Assembly: GCF_001718795.1 (NCBI RefSeq)
Contig: NZ_CP013438.1
Location: 1,674,001-1,738,000 of the forward strand
Reading direction: 5' to 3'
DNA from: Burkholderia latens
Lineage (GTDB): Bacteria > Pseudomonadota > Gammaproteobacteria > Burkholderiales > Burkholderiaceae
Length of the DNA stretch: 64,000 nucleotides
Position 1 is the stretch's first letter, and each line of letters opens with the position of its first letter. The notes beneath the pieces were generated by a model. That model did no database searches. It had not been told where the DNA came from and saw nothing but the letters and a program-made list of their open reading frames with translations. Made by a program: the position numbers and the translations under genes. Of this stretch, positions 43,602-52,830 are shown one piece after another.

Positions 43602-44461
43602 GCTTCCCCTCTCCATCGGCATGGCCGCTGAATCGGACCGGCGACAGCAGAAAATCGCGGGCAAAAATATGCCTTCCGGCGGTCGCGGCACGACGTCGGT
43701 TTATTTGTGGATGAACTGCGATTAGTCGATTCTCGTTTGCGAACGCAAAACTAGCCGAATGACATGATGGCGGCCCCCTTGTTTTTCTGCAGTGATTTTC
43801 TGGTTGGTTTGAAATATCGTGCTGCTTTTTTGTCAGACAAGGCTATATCAAAAGGGCGCCGTTTTCCAGCCGATGTGTGGTTATTTGATCAACGTTAATC
43901 GAATGCGCATTTTTTACTTGCACACGCCTGCCCGACGGACGTGCGCACCCGCATTCCGCGCACCCCCTGCAGAAGCCGACTGAATCCATGGTTACGGTCC
44001 GATCGCAAAACACGGCGCCCGATGCCGATCCGGGCGGCCGAATTTATTGCGTCGCAATATGGGAAGCAAAAGTAATTGCAGGTCCGGACAATGCAGAACC
44101 ACTCCGCCGGATCCGATTTTAAAATCGGAATATTTAACAGTTCACCGGATATTTTCGAATCGCGAAAATGCGAAACCGCGTCCACCCTGGCAATACAGGT
44201 TGCAACGCAGTTCCGTTGCGAGCCGGCACGTCGCGTGATGAAAACACGCTGACTGGATAGCGCAGCGGGATGTCGCGAGCGGCACAGCGCATCGACGCGT
44301 CCGCCGGCACGGTCGCGCGGCGCGAGCAGTGATCGCGGAACGGGAGGCCGCGTGAGTACGCAGCAAGGATATTCGCCGGTTCGAGACCGGCGCGCTTGAG
44401 CGCGCAGCGGGCCCAAGCGAAGACTTTCAACGCATGGAGCCGGGCATGCCCGGCAGGGGCT
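43602..44461. other. 860-base AT-rich intergenic region upstream of the autotransporter
   Basis: No supported gene. It is unusually AT-rich for this genome between about 43740 and 44200, and contains a perfect 18-base palindrome at 44112-44129. It probably contains the autotransporter promoter and regulatory sites. Minus-strand reading 43895-44416 lacks any recognisable family and a good ribosome site. Confidence 0.5.
44112..44129. promoter_or_regulatory. 18-bp perfect palindrome TCCGATTTTAAAATCGGA
   Basis: Perfect two-fold symmetry with an AT centre, in the long gap upstream of the autotransporter gene. It could be a regulator site or a short hairpin. A related near-palindrome occurs at 26827-26843. 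No regulator is assigned. Confidence 0.5.
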
Positions 44462-45496
44462 TCAATCCGCCGGACACATCGCGAGCCGCCCCATCGCCTC
44501 GCCGGCGCCGCGCACCGCGCAGGTGGCCGGCTCGTCCGCGACGCGCGCGCTCAGCCCGGTTTCGTCGCGCAGCAGCCGCGGGAGGTCGGCGAGCAGCGCG
44601 CCGCCGCCCGTCAGCACCACGCCGCGATGCGCAATGTCGGTCACGAGCTCGGCCGGCGCGTTTTCCAGCACGGACTTCACCGCGCCGATCACCTGCTTGA
44701 GCGGTGCGGCCAGCGCGTCCGCCACGTCGTGGTTCGACAGTTCGATCGAGCGCGGCAGCCCATCCTCGACGCCGCGTCCGATCGCGCGCGTCGATGTCCG
44801 GGGCACGGCGCGGGTGGCCGAGCCGATCGTCTTCTTCACGCGCTCGGCCGTCTGCTCGCCGAGCAGGACCCCGTACAGATTGCGCACATGGTTGACGATC
44901 GCCGCATCGAACTGGTTGCCGCCGACGCGAATCGCCTCCCGGTAGACGATGCCGCCAAGCGCGATCACCGCGACTTCGGTCGTCCCGCCGCCGATATCGA
45001 TCACCATCGAGCCGACCGGCTCGGTCACAGGCAAGCCGGCGCCGAGCCCGGCGGCCAGCGCCTCCTCGATCAGTTCGACCTCCGATACGCCTGCCGCGAA
45101 CGCGGCGTCGCGGAGTGCGCGGCGCTCGACCGGCGTCGCATCCGACGGCACGCACAGCGTGACCTCGACGCGGCGGCCGAAGCGCGAGCGCGTCCGCGAC
45201 ATGTCGATGAAGCGGCGAATCATCTGCTCGGCGGCGTGCGCATCGGCAATCACGCCGTGCCGCATCGGCCGCACGGACTCCAGATGCCCCGGTTCGCGCC
45301 CGAGCAGTGCCTTCGCGAGTTCGCCGACCGCCTCGAGGATGGGCCGCGCGTCGGACGCGCCGCCCTTGCGAAAGCAGACGACCGACGGCTCGTTCAGCAC
45401 CACGCCGCGCTCGTGCGTGTAAATCCGCGTACTCGCCGTTCCAGGGTCGATCGCAACGGGTTGCGCAAACAACTTTCCGAACAGCGGTGTCGACAT
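44462..45496 (-). CDS. MreB-like actin homologue (secondary copy)
   Basis: A 344-residue MreB-family protein of normal length. Actin-fold motifs are present: phosphate 1 (VAIDPGTASTRIYTHERGVV), phosphate 2 (VGSMVIDIGGGTTEVAVIAL) and the adenosine loop (RGVVLTGGGALLADLPRLL). It is not next to mreC, mreD or mrdA, so it is an orphan paralogue rather than the shape operon. Compared with classic MreB it has substitutions such as DPGTAST for the usual DLGTANT. It might form filaments with a special role or a backup role in cell shape. The ATG at 45496 has an AAGAAGG stretch upstream. Confidence 0.87.
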   Translation of the reverse strand: MSTPLFGKLFAQPVAIDPGTASTRIYTHERGVVLNEPSVVCFRKGGASDARPILEAVGELAKALLGREPGHLESVRPMRHGVIADAHAAEQMIRRFIDMSRTRSRFGRRVEVTLCVPSDATPVERRALRDAAFAAGVSEVELIEEALAAGLGAGLPVTEPVGSMVIDIGGGTTEVAVIALGGIVYREAIRVGGNQFDAAIVNHVRNLYGVLLGEQTAERVKKTIGSATRAVPRTSTRAIGRGVEDGLPRSIELSNHDVADALAAPLKQVIGAVKSVLENAPAELVTDIAHRGVVLTGGGALLADLPRLLRDETGLSARVADEPATCAVRGAGEAMGRLAMCPAD

Positions 45497-45767
45497 ATCA
45501 AGCCTTCTTTTGACAAACAAGCCGAAACGGCCGGGCCGCATCCCCCGGGACGCGCCCTCGCCGCCCCATCACGGGCTTAGCGGCAAATCGTTCCGATACT
45601 TTAGGCAATTCTGATGATTTTTTCGCGACGAAATTGCCGAAAACCCGTTTTCGCCGCCACGCGCCTACGCGTCGGCCGCTCGCGTTGCGCTTGTAAAACA
45701 CGGTAATCTCTCGGTCTTGCCTGCTCCCGGCAGGCGTCCGATGCCCGATCACGCCAGGTATTCCACC

Positions 45768-48188
45768 ATGACAGCGCCCGCTTTTCTCTGCTGGCCCGCG
45801 GTGCGCCAGCTCGGCGCAACGCTCATTGCGCTCTGGTGCTGCACCGTCGCCGCGCAGCCGTTGCCGGCCACCGACACCGCCACCCGCTCCGCCACGACGG
45901 CCGCTGCCGCCACTGATGCCGCGACGACTCGCGGGGCCTCCGCCGCGGCCGCCGTACCGACGTGCATCGCCGACGGCGGCCCTGCGGGGCGACCGTCGGT
46001 CGGCCTCGTGCTGTCCGGCGGCGGTGCGCGCGGATACGCGCATCTCGGCGTGCTGAAGGTGCTCGAGGCGAACCGCATTCCGATCGACTGCATCGCCGGC
46101 ACGAGCATGGGCGCCGTGGTCGGCGGCCTGTATGCGAGCGGGATGGCCGCCGACGAGATGCAGAAACGGCTGTCCGAAGTGAACCTCGCCGACATCGCAT
46201 TCGACGTGACCGACCGCGCGGACCTGCCGCAAAGCAGCCGCGAGGACGAACGCTCTTACATCGGCGGCCTGACGCTCGGCTTCGGCAAGAAAGGCGTGAA
46301 GGCGCCGGTCGGCCTCGTGCAGGGCAACCGGCTGCAGGCGCTGCTCGCGGACTGGACGGCCGCCGTGCCGACCAACCAGCCGTTCGACCAGTTGCCGATT
46401 CCGTATCGCGCGGTCGCGACCGACCTGCAGACCGGGCAGATGGTCGTGCTGGACCACGGCTCGCTGCCGCTCGCCATCCGCGCGAGCATGGCGATGCCCG
46501 GCCTGTTCGCGCCGGCGGAGATCAACGGCCGCGCGCTCGTCGACGGCGGGCTCGTCAGCAACCTGCCCGTCGATACCGCGCGGCAGATGGGCGCGAAAGT
46601 CGTGATCGCCGTCGACATCGGCTCGCAGTTGCGCCCGCTCGACGCGCTCGCGTCGCCCGCCGACGTGATGCAGCAGATGGTCGGCATCCTGATCCGCCAG
46701 AACGTGACGGCGCAGCGCAAGCAGCTCGCCGCGCAGGACGTGCTGCTCACGCCCGACCTCGGCTCGCTCGCGTTCACCGACTTCCAGAACGCGAAGCAGG
46801 CGATCGCCGCCGGCGCTGCGGCCGCGACCGCAGCGCTGCCGCGCCTGCGGCACCTCGCACTGACGCCCGAACAGTACGCGGCGTACCGGTCCGCGCATGC
46901 GCAGCCGCTGCCGCCGCCGATCCGCATCACGCGGATCGAAATCAAGACGACGGGCGGTGTGCCGAAGCGTGTCGTCAGCAATGCGCTGCACGTGAAGCCG
47001 GGCGACATCTACGATCCCGCGACCGTCAGTCAGGATCTGCTCGCGCTGACGACCGGCGGCAACTTCGAGAGCGTGACGCAGCAGATCGTGAGCCGCGGCG
47101 ACGACAACGTGCTGGAGATCGACGCGCGGGAAAAGTACTGGGGGCCGAATTTCCTGCTGTTCGGCGTCGGGATGTCGAGCAGTTCGACCGACGAAGGCGG
47201 CTTCCGCCTGCACGTGGGCTACCGGCGGCCGTGGCTCACCGAGTCGGGGCTGGAGTTCCGCGCGGATACGACGATCGGCAGCGATCTGCAGTCGGCCCGC
47301 GTCGAATTGCGCCAGCCGTTCGCGTCCGCATACGGTTTCTACATCGCGCCGTACGCCGAGTACCAGCGCCGCTACGCGAATCTGTACGACAACAGCGGCG
47401 ACGTGAAGCTGAACCAGTACCTGATGCAGACGGCGCGCGCCGGGCTCGACTTCGGCTTGCCGATCGGACGCCTCGGCGACTTCCGGGTCGGCATCGGCTA
47501 TGCGACCGGGCACGGCTCGCCGAACTACAACCTGCCGTTCCCGACCGACGACGGCAGCGGCTCGACGCTGCTGTGGCCGAGCTTCTCGTCGCAGGCGCTG
47601 ACCGCGCGCGCGCGGCTCGTCATCGACCAGCTCGACGATCCGACGTTCCCGCGCCGCGGCTATTACACCGAGTTCCGCGTCGAACGCTCGCTGCTGTCGC
47701 ACAACAGCCAGTCGGCGCAGCAATTCGACGACGCGATCTCGAATACGCCGTTTACCGACATCTACGGCAAGGCGATGATCGCGCAGCGGTTCGGCCGGCA
47801 CAGCATTAGCGCGACGATCGAAGGCGGCAAGAGCATCGGCGGCACCAACCTGATCAACGCGTTCAACTTCACGCTCGGCGGCTTCCAGCATCTGGCCGCG
47901 TATGCGGCCGACCAGCTGAACGGCAACGAACTCGCGTACGGCAACGTGACGTACATGAACCAGTTGATGACGTTCAACGCGTCGCCGGTCAAGGCGCTGT
48001 CCATCGGCGCCAGCGCGGAACTCGGCAACGTGTGGTCGAGCGGCGAGAAGGTCGGCGGCGGCACGCTCAAGCAGAGCTATACGTTCTTCACGAGCCTGTC
48101 GACCGCATTCGGGCCGGTGTACATGGGTGTCGCGCTCGCACCGGGCGGGCGGCGCAACATCTACCTGCAGCTCGGCCGTACGTACTGA
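45768..48188 (+). CDS. Patatin-like phospholipase with BamA-type barrel (PlpD-like, type Vd)
   Basis: An 806-residue protein: signal peptide (ATLIALWCCTVAAQ), then a patatin domain (residues about 75-330) with oxyanion loop VLSGGGARGYAHLGVL, nucleophile motif GTSMG and catalytic Asp-Gly-Gly in VDGGLVSNLPVD. A POTRA-like segment (about 380-440) and a 16-strand surface-antigen barrel ending in YLQLGRTY follow. PlpD-type proteins display a phospholipase A at the outer membrane. A start at 45741 (adding 9 residues) is possible; 45768 puts the hydrophobic core closer to the N-terminus. Confidence 0.9.
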   Translation: MTAPAFLCWPAVRQLGATLIALWCCTVAAQPLPATDTATRSATTAAAATDAATTRGASAAAAVPTCIADGGPAGRPSVGLVLSGGGARGYAHLGVLKVLEANRIPIDCIAGTSMGAVVGGLYASGMAADEMQKRLSEVNLADIAFDVTDRADLPQSSREDERSYIGGLTLGFGKKGVKAPVGLVQGNRLQALLADWTAAVPTNQPFDQLPIPYRAVATDLQTGQMVVLDHGSLPLAIRASMAMPGLFAPAEINGRALVDGGLVSNLPVDTARQMGAKVVIAVDIGSQLRPLDALASPADVMQQMVGILIRQNVTAQRKQLAAQDVLLTPDLGSLAFTDFQNAKQAIAAGAAAATAALPRLRHLALTPEQYAAYRSAHAQPLPPPIRITRIEIKTTGGVPKRVVSNALHVKPGDIYDPATVSQDLLALTTGGNFESVTQQIVSRGDDNVLEIDAREKYWGPNFLLFGVGMSSSSTDEGGFRLHVGYRRPWLTESGLEFRADTTIGSDLQSARVELRQPFASAYGFYIAPYAEYQRRYANLYDNSGDVKLNQYLMQTARAGLDFGLPIGRLGDFRVGIGYATGHGSPNYNLPFPTDDGSGSTLLWPSFSSQALTARARLVIDQLDDPTFPRRGYYTEFRVERSLLSHNSQSAQQFDDAISNTPFTDIYGKAMIAQRFGRHSISATIEGGKSIGGTNLINAFNFTLGGFQHLAAYAADQLNGNELAYGNVTYMNQLMTFNASPVKALSIGASAELGNVWSSGEKVGGGTLKQSYTFFTSLSTAFGPVYMGVALAPGGRRNIYLQLGRTY

Positions 48189-48194
48189 CGGCGT

Positions 48195-49325
48195 TCAGAT
48201 CGGCCAGCTGATCTCGAAGCGCGCGCCGCCGAGCTCGACCGGATCGACGACCGCGATCCGGCCGTTGTGCGCGTGCAGCACCTGCCGCGTGATCGCGAGG
48301 CCGAGCCCGTAGCCGCCGGTGCGGCGATCGAGCCGCACGAACGCATCGAAGATCCGTTCGCGTTCGCTCTCCGGCACGCCGGGGCCGTCGTCCTCGACGG
48401 AGATCGCGATGTTGCCGTGCTCGACCGCGATCCCGACGACGATCCGCGACGCCGCGTATTTGCTCGCGTTGCGCAACAGGTTGCGCATTGCGTACGACAT
48501 CAGCCGCCGATCCATCTTCACGCGCAAGTCCGACTCGATCGCGATGCGCGACTCGATCGCGCGTTCCGGATACAGCAGTTGGGCGTCGCTGATCTGGTGC
48601 TCGAACCACGCGACGGGCGCGGTCAGCTCCAGGTTCGACTGCAGCGAGCTGTATTCGAGCCGCGCATACGTGAGGCTCATGTCGATCAGCTCCTCGAGCT
48701 CGGTCACGTCCTGCGCGATGCTTTCGAGCGCGCCGTGATATTCGGCCGAGGAACCCGGCTCGCGCAACATCTCGAGAGCGAAGCGCACGCGCGCGAGCGG
48801 CGTACGCAACTCGTGCGAGATTCCGTTCGTCAGGTCGCGCTGCGCGGCGATCAGCCGCTCCATGCGCATCGCGAGCGCATTGAGCGTGCGCGCGAGCGGC
48901 CCGATGATCACGCTGTGCGACTCGCGCGCGCGCGTGTTGAAACGCCCGCCGGTGAAGTCGATCGCGCGCTCGCGCACCATTACGAGATCGGACCAGACCG
49001 GCCGCATCCACCGGTATGCCGCGAGCGCCGGTGCGGTGAACACGAACGCGAGCACAATCCAGATGTCGCCCGGCAGCGCATCGAATGCATGCCACACGAC
49101 TTCCGGCGACAACACGACGCACAGCGCGAGCGCCGGCACGAGCGCGGTCAGCAGCACGAGGCCGAGCAGATGCAGATAGGTGCGCACGTACAGGCGCGAC
49201 CAGCTTGGAATGCGGTCGGCGCGCGTGTCGGTCCACGCGCGGCGGAAATGCAGCCAGCGCCATCTGACGTAGCGCAGCGTCGACAGCGGCGGTGCATCGG
49301 GGTGCGAACGGGTGTGTCGGATCAT
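48195..49325 (-). CDS. Sensor histidine kinase (RstB-like)
   Basis: A 376-residue membrane kinase. Two transmembrane helices (about residues 47-70 and 85-105) enclose a very short periplasmic loop of about 12 residues, so sensing is probably within the membrane or the HAMP domain. The H-box is LTNGISHELRTPLARVRFAL; ATPase boxes are YAMRNLLRNASKYA, VEDDGPGVPESERERIFDAF and GYGLGLAITRQVLHAHNGRI. The response regulator gene is downstream in the opposite gene order: the regulator (49390-50100) comes first on this strand, the kinase follows with a 64-base gap. Confidence 0.9.
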   Translation of the reverse strand: MIRHTRSHPDAPPLSTLRYVRWRWLHFRRAWTDTRADRIPSWSRLYVRTYLHLLGLVLLTALVPALALCVVLSPEVVWHAFDALPGDIWIVLAFVFTAPALAAYRWMRPVWSDLVMVRERAIDFTGGRFNTRARESHSVIIGPLARTLNALAMRMERLIAAQRDLTNGISHELRTPLARVRFALEMLREPGSSAEYHGALESIAQDVTELEELIDMSLTYARLEYSSLQSNLELTAPVAWFEHQISDAQLLYPERAIESRIAIESDLRVKMDRRLMSYAMRNLLRNASKYAASRIVVGIAVEHGNIAISVEDDGPGVPESERERIFDAFVRLDRRTGGYGLGLAITRQVLHAHNGRIAVVDPVELGGARFEISWPI

Positions 49326-49389
49326 CGCGGCTTCCGGCTATCGTGCAATGCGGGGCGGCCGCGGGCGGCGTCGCTGCGCCGGTGCGGCG

Positions 49390-50100
49390 TCATTCCCACG
49401 CATGCTTGCTGAATTGGTAACCCTTGCTCCGGATCGTCTTGATCCGCTGCGGGTTGCCCGCATCGTCGTGCAGCTTGCGGCGCAGCTTCGAGATGCGGCC
49501 GTCGATCGTCCGGTCGAGGCCGTCGAATTCGACGCCGCGCAACTGCAGCATCAGGTCGTCGCGGCTGACGACTTCACCGGCATGGCAAACGAGCACCCAC
49601 AGCAGGTCGAACTCGGCCGAAGTCAGGTCGGGCGAGTCGCCGCCGGGCAGCACGACCGAGCGGTCGGTGCGGTCGATCGAGAACTGCCCGAACGTGTAGC
49701 GCTCCGGCTGCGGTGCGGCGCCTTCGGCCGAGCGTGCGGGCGCGCGGCGCAGTTGCGCCTTGATCCGCGCGAGCAGGATGCGCGGCTCGACCGGCTTGTG
49801 CACGTAGTCGTCCGCGCCGAATTCGAGGCCGAGCAGTTCGTCGAACGGCTCGTCGCGCGCCGTCACCATGATGATCACGCCGTCGTACTGCTTGCGCGCC
49901 TCGCGGCAGATCTCGAAGCCGTCCTTGCCCGGCAGGTTCACGTCGAGAATGACGAGATCCGGACGGGTGGACAGGATCGCCGGCACGGCGGCGTCGCCGT
50001 GCAGCACGGTGTCGACTTCATAGTCGTTCTTGCGCAGATAGCCGGCAATCAGCGTGGAAAGGCGGGTGTCGTCTTCGACGAGCAAGATGCGAAAAGACAT
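49390..50100 (-). CDS. OmpR-family response regulator (RstA-like)
   Basis: A 236-residue two-domain regulator. The receiver has VEDDTRLS, Asp in VILDVNLPGKDGFE and Lys in DYVHKPVEPRILLARIKAQL; the winged helix (residues about 135-232) ends with SKLRRKLHDDAGNPQRIKTI and RSKGYQF. It is RstA-like in length and pattern. The ATG at 50100 is used; another ATG 18 bases upstream is possible. It precedes the kinase gene in an operon, and is divergent from glutaminase, which it might regulate. Confidence 0.92.
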   Translation of the reverse strand: MSFRILLVEDDTRLSTLIAGYLRKNDYEVDTVLHGDAAVPAILSTRPDLVILDVNLPGKDGFEICREARKQYDGVIIMVTARDEPFDELLGLEFGADDYVHKPVEPRILLARIKAQLRRAPARSAEGAAPQPERYTFGQFSIDRTDRSVVLPGGDSPDLTSAEFDLLWVLVCHAGEVVSRDDLMLQLRGVEFDGLDRTIDGRISKLRRKLHDDAGNPQRIKTIRSKGYQFSKHAWE

Positions 50101-50322
50101 GGGCAACGGTCGAAACATACGGGGAGACCGCGGCGGCGGCCGGCCCGCGCCGGCTGCCGGCCATCGGCCGAAACGTACCGCATGATACTGCGCCCGTCGC
50201 TCGCCTGTTTGCCTATCTCGAAAATAAGGGCGCGATTCGGGTTGCGCTTGACGAACCGGCGGCAAAACGGTTCCATACGGGCTCCCTGGAATCCGGGCGG
50301 CGCGCCCGCCCTGCATGACGTG

Positions 50323-51237
50323 ATGAACTATCAGCCGATCCTCGAGCGGATCCACACCGAACTTGCCCCCTGGATTGGCCAGGGGCGCGTCGCCGACTAC
50401 ATCCCCGAACTCGCGAAAGTGCCCGCCGACAAGTTCGGCATGGCCGTCGTGACGCTCGACGGAAACGTTTACACGGTCGGCGACGCGCGCGAGCGGTTCT
50501 CGATCCAGAGCATCTCGAAGCTGTTCGCGTGCACCCTCGCGTTCCAGCTGCTCGGCGATGCGCTGTGGGAGCGGGTCGGCCGCGAGCCGTCCGGCACCGC
50601 GTTCAACTCGCTCGTTCAGCTCGAAAGCGAGCGCGGCAAGCCGCGCAACCCGTTCATCAACGCCGGCGCGCTCGTCGTCACCGACGTGCTGTGCCGCCGC
50701 TTCGTGAAGGCCGAGACCGCGCTCGTCGAGTTCGTGCGGCGGCTGATCGGCTCGAACGACGTCGACTACGATTCGCGCGTCGCGCTGTCGGAGCTTCAGC
50801 ACGCGGAGCGTAACCGCGCGATGGCGCATTTCATGGCGAGCTTCGGCAACATGCAGATGCCGCCCGACACGGTGGTTGACGCGTATTGCCGCCAGTGCGC
50901 GATCGAGATGAATTGCGTCGAGCTCGCGCAGGCCGCACTGTTCCTCGCGAACGGCGGCGTCGCGTCCGTCACCGGCGAGCGGATCGTCGACGGGAGTTCG
51001 GCGAAGCGGCTGTCGGCGCTGATGCTGACTTGCGGCACCTACGATGCGGCCGGGGACTTCGTCTATCGCGTCGGGCTGCCGGCCAAGAGCGGCGTCGGCG
51101 GCGGGATCGTCGCGGTGCTGCCGGGCGAGATGGCCGTGTGCGTGTGGGCGCCGGGGCTCGACGCGAACGGGAATTCGCTGGCGGGGACGTTGGCGCTGGA
51201 GTGGTTGACGACGTATTCCGGCCGGTCGATTTTTTGA
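50323..51237 (+). CDS. glsA: Glutaminase
   Basis: It hydrolyses glutamine to glutamate and ammonia. The 304-residue length and key features of the Glutaminase family are present: DYIPELAKVPADKFGMAVVT, the catalytic Ser-x-x-Lys in FSIQSISKLFACTLAFQLLG, NPFINAGALVVTDVL and the C-terminal GLPAKSGVGGGIVAVLPGEM. A GTG directly upstream of the chosen ATG is in frame; neither has a strong ribosome site. Glutaminases can contribute to acid resistance by releasing ammonia, which would fit the nearby regulatory pair, but that is inference. Confidence 0.95.
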   Translation: MNYQPILERIHTELAPWIGQGRVADYIPELAKVPADKFGMAVVTLDGNVYTVGDARERFSIQSISKLFACTLAFQLLGDALWERVGREPSGTAFNSLVQLESERGKPRNPFINAGALVVTDVLCRRFVKAETALVEFVRRLIGSNDVDYDSRVALSELQHAERNRAMAHFMASFGNMQMPPDTVVDAYCRQCAIEMNCVELAQAALFLANGGVASVTGERIVDGSSAKRLSALMLTCGTYDAAGDFVYRVGLPAKSGVGGGIVAVLPGEMAVCVWAPGLDANGNSLAGTLALEWLTTYSGRSIF

Positions 51238-51751
51238 CGCGTCAAAGTCGGCCGCGCCTCGTCCGGCGCGACGGCGGCAGATTTATACGGGCGCGCACCG
51301 GTACGCTCGACGGGGGAATTCGGCGATCGGCAGCAATCGGCCCACAACGGTCCTTCGGTTCCGGGTGAACCCAAAGGCGACTTTCACGCGACAAGGGCCG
51401 CTCCCGGCCGTGTTTGCCGGTGGGTCGGCTTCGCCGCCTTCAGACAGCTATTCTTCAGGCGGCCCGAAATCGTCAAGTTTCTGGACCTTTGTACATGAGG
51501 CGTGCATAGCACCTCAGGGGAAACAGTCGCTTTTTGGCCGCGCTAGCACGCGTTGGTCACACTCTACGCACTGCTGTTCGGTGGAGAGGATCGTATGACC
51601 GGAGCGGGTCGAGCTGCTTCAGTTCTCCTTTCAAACTCATCGCTTGAAAGCGGTCGCTTGAATTCCGCAGCCCGTAAGCGGCCACTTGGCAGTGCGTACT
51701 CCCGACCCGAAGCTGCCTTCCCGGCCCCTCGGTCGAACATCGGTTCACCGG
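51238..51751. other. Intergenic, lower-GC region between glsA and the IS remnant
   Basis: Over 500 bases without a supported gene. Two motifs of the type AGCGGTCGCTT (51648-51659) and GTAAGCGGCCACTT (51674-51687) are similar to short repeats often seen in Burkholderia noncoding DNA. The change in base composition here marks the left edge of an accessory region. Confidence 0.5.
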
Positions 51752-52051
51752 TCAACGTTGGACCTTCATTTCTTCTCCAGGTGCGTCGCGCACACGATTC
51801 GCATCGGTCTTGACCGCGCCGGCGTCTGCGGCGAACCCTTTGCCTTCAACGAATCCTTTGCTCATGCAGCGGCGTAAAACGGATTCGAAGACGTGCCGCA
51901 AAGCCTCTCTGTCCCGGAGGCATCCCTGGGGGTTTGTGGGGACCGTCAAACCAGTCGGCACTGAGTCTGCACGTCCGAGTCGACAGAACCAGCGATATTC
52001 GAAGTCGAGATGAACCTGTTCGCAAAGACGACGCTCCGAACGGGTAACCAT
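51752..52051 (-). pseudogene. Transposase remnant (IS1182/IS5-like, DUF772 N-terminal part)
   Basis: The reading contains LCEQVHLDFEYRWFCRLGRA, then REALRHVFESVLRRCMSKGF and VEGKGFAADAGAVKTDANR. This follows the pattern of DUF772-type transposases (family sequences read like YRWFCRL, then a Ser/Phe-rich turn, then a VxRCxxxGLVGGEGFAVDAS block). Only about 100 residues remain: both the N-terminus and the DDE catalytic part are missing, so it is a fossil. It ends 12 bases before the HD-domain gene, and so marks an insertion or rearrangement boundary. Confidence 0.72.
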
Positions 52052-52063
52052 GGCTGCGTGACA

Positions 52064-52705
52064 TCAGCTTTCGAAAGGCGCTCCAAGGAGCAGATCGCAA
52101 ACGTCCGGAATCTCGATTGCCGGCGCAAGGCGACGTCCAATGTCGGCAAGGCCCGTTCCGATGGCGGTATGCGGTTTCTGTCTCGCGACCTCGGCGAGCG
52201 CCTGGGTGAATGCCTTTTTGAAGCCAAGCCGCGGATAAAGCGCGAGCGTGTCGTCGATCAGTTGCGGAGAGATCTCGTTCATTCTGAGCCCCATCACATC
52301 TACGTGAGCACCAAAATGAACGAGCGCGACTTCCGGCTCCCTGCGATCGGCGATATCAGCAGCCGAGTGCAGCGCAATCGCGTCCCATACAAGATCCACT
52401 TTCGTCTTCGGATAGCCGTGCGCCTGCAGAAACCTGCTTGCAGCGTCCGCGCCATCGACCTCGAAGCGTTTATCCGCGCCGTGGTCCTTCGACAACCCCA
52501 GATCGTGAAGGAGCGACGCGACATAAACCAGTTCGCGGTCGTATTTCATTTGCCGCCTTTTGCCGATGAACTCCGCGAACCACCATGTCCGGTGCACGTG
52601 ATTCAAAAGCGGCTTCGCATGGGCTCGTTCGGCGAGCGCGGCTGCTTTGCGCGCAAGCTCCGAATCTGGCGCAGTCACGCCTGCGACGGTGATAGGCGGG
52701 TTCAT
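52064..52705 (-). CDS. HD-domain protein (cyanamide-hydratase-like), paralogue 1
   Basis: A 213-residue metal-dependent HD protein. Residues show the expected ligands: His36/His38 in LLNHVHRTWWFAEF, His67-Asp68 in LVYVASLLHDLGLSKDH and His113 in AIALHSA. The LNHxxR-W/F pattern and size resemble yeast Ddi2/fungal cyanamide hydratase-like proteins, which hydrate nitriles or cyanamide; a phosphohydrolase role is also possible. Its close paralogue lies 1.5 kb away on the other side of an AraC-type regulator. A good AAAGGAG site precedes the ATG. A perfect inverted repeat in its upstream region may be the regulator's site. Confidence 0.82.
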   Translation of the reverse strand: MNPPITVAGVTAPDSELARKAAALAERAHAKPLLNHVHRTWWFAEFIGKRRQMKYDRELVYVASLLHDLGLSKDHGADKRFEVDGADAASRFLQAHGYPKTKVDLVWDAIALHSAADIADRREPEVALVHFGAHVDVMGLRMNEISPQLIDDTLALYPRLGFKKAFTQALAEVARQKPHTAIGTGLADIGRRLAPAIEIPDVCDLLLGAPFES

Positions 52706-52751
52706 AGACGCTCCTTTATTGCTCTATCCGGAAAAAATAGTGCAACGCGTC

Positions 52752-52769
52752 ATTGTCGACAACGACAAT
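52752..52769. promoter_or_regulatory. Inverted repeat ATTGTCG-ACAA-CGACAAT upstream of HD paralogue 1
   Basis: 7-bp perfect arms with a 4-base spacer, 47 bases upstream of the HD1 start and 62 bases past the AraC-type gene. The half-site CGACAA recurs near the promoter of the second HD gene. Likely the target of the AraC-type regulator or another local regulator. Confidence 0.55.
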
Positions 52770-52830
52770 CACCCCTCGTTTCGGGACGTTTCTTTATCGT
52801 CGGTCGCGAACGCTTCCGGCGCGATATGCA

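Noticed and set aside
43895..44416. Minus-strand frame in the gap upstream of the autotransporter
   Set aside because: No ribosome site, no similarity and AT-rich DNA; more likely noncoding.
45498..47891. 797-residue minus-strand frame opposite the PlpD-like gene
   Set aside because: No domain; opposes a clear patatin-plus-barrel protein with nucleophile and Asp motifs.
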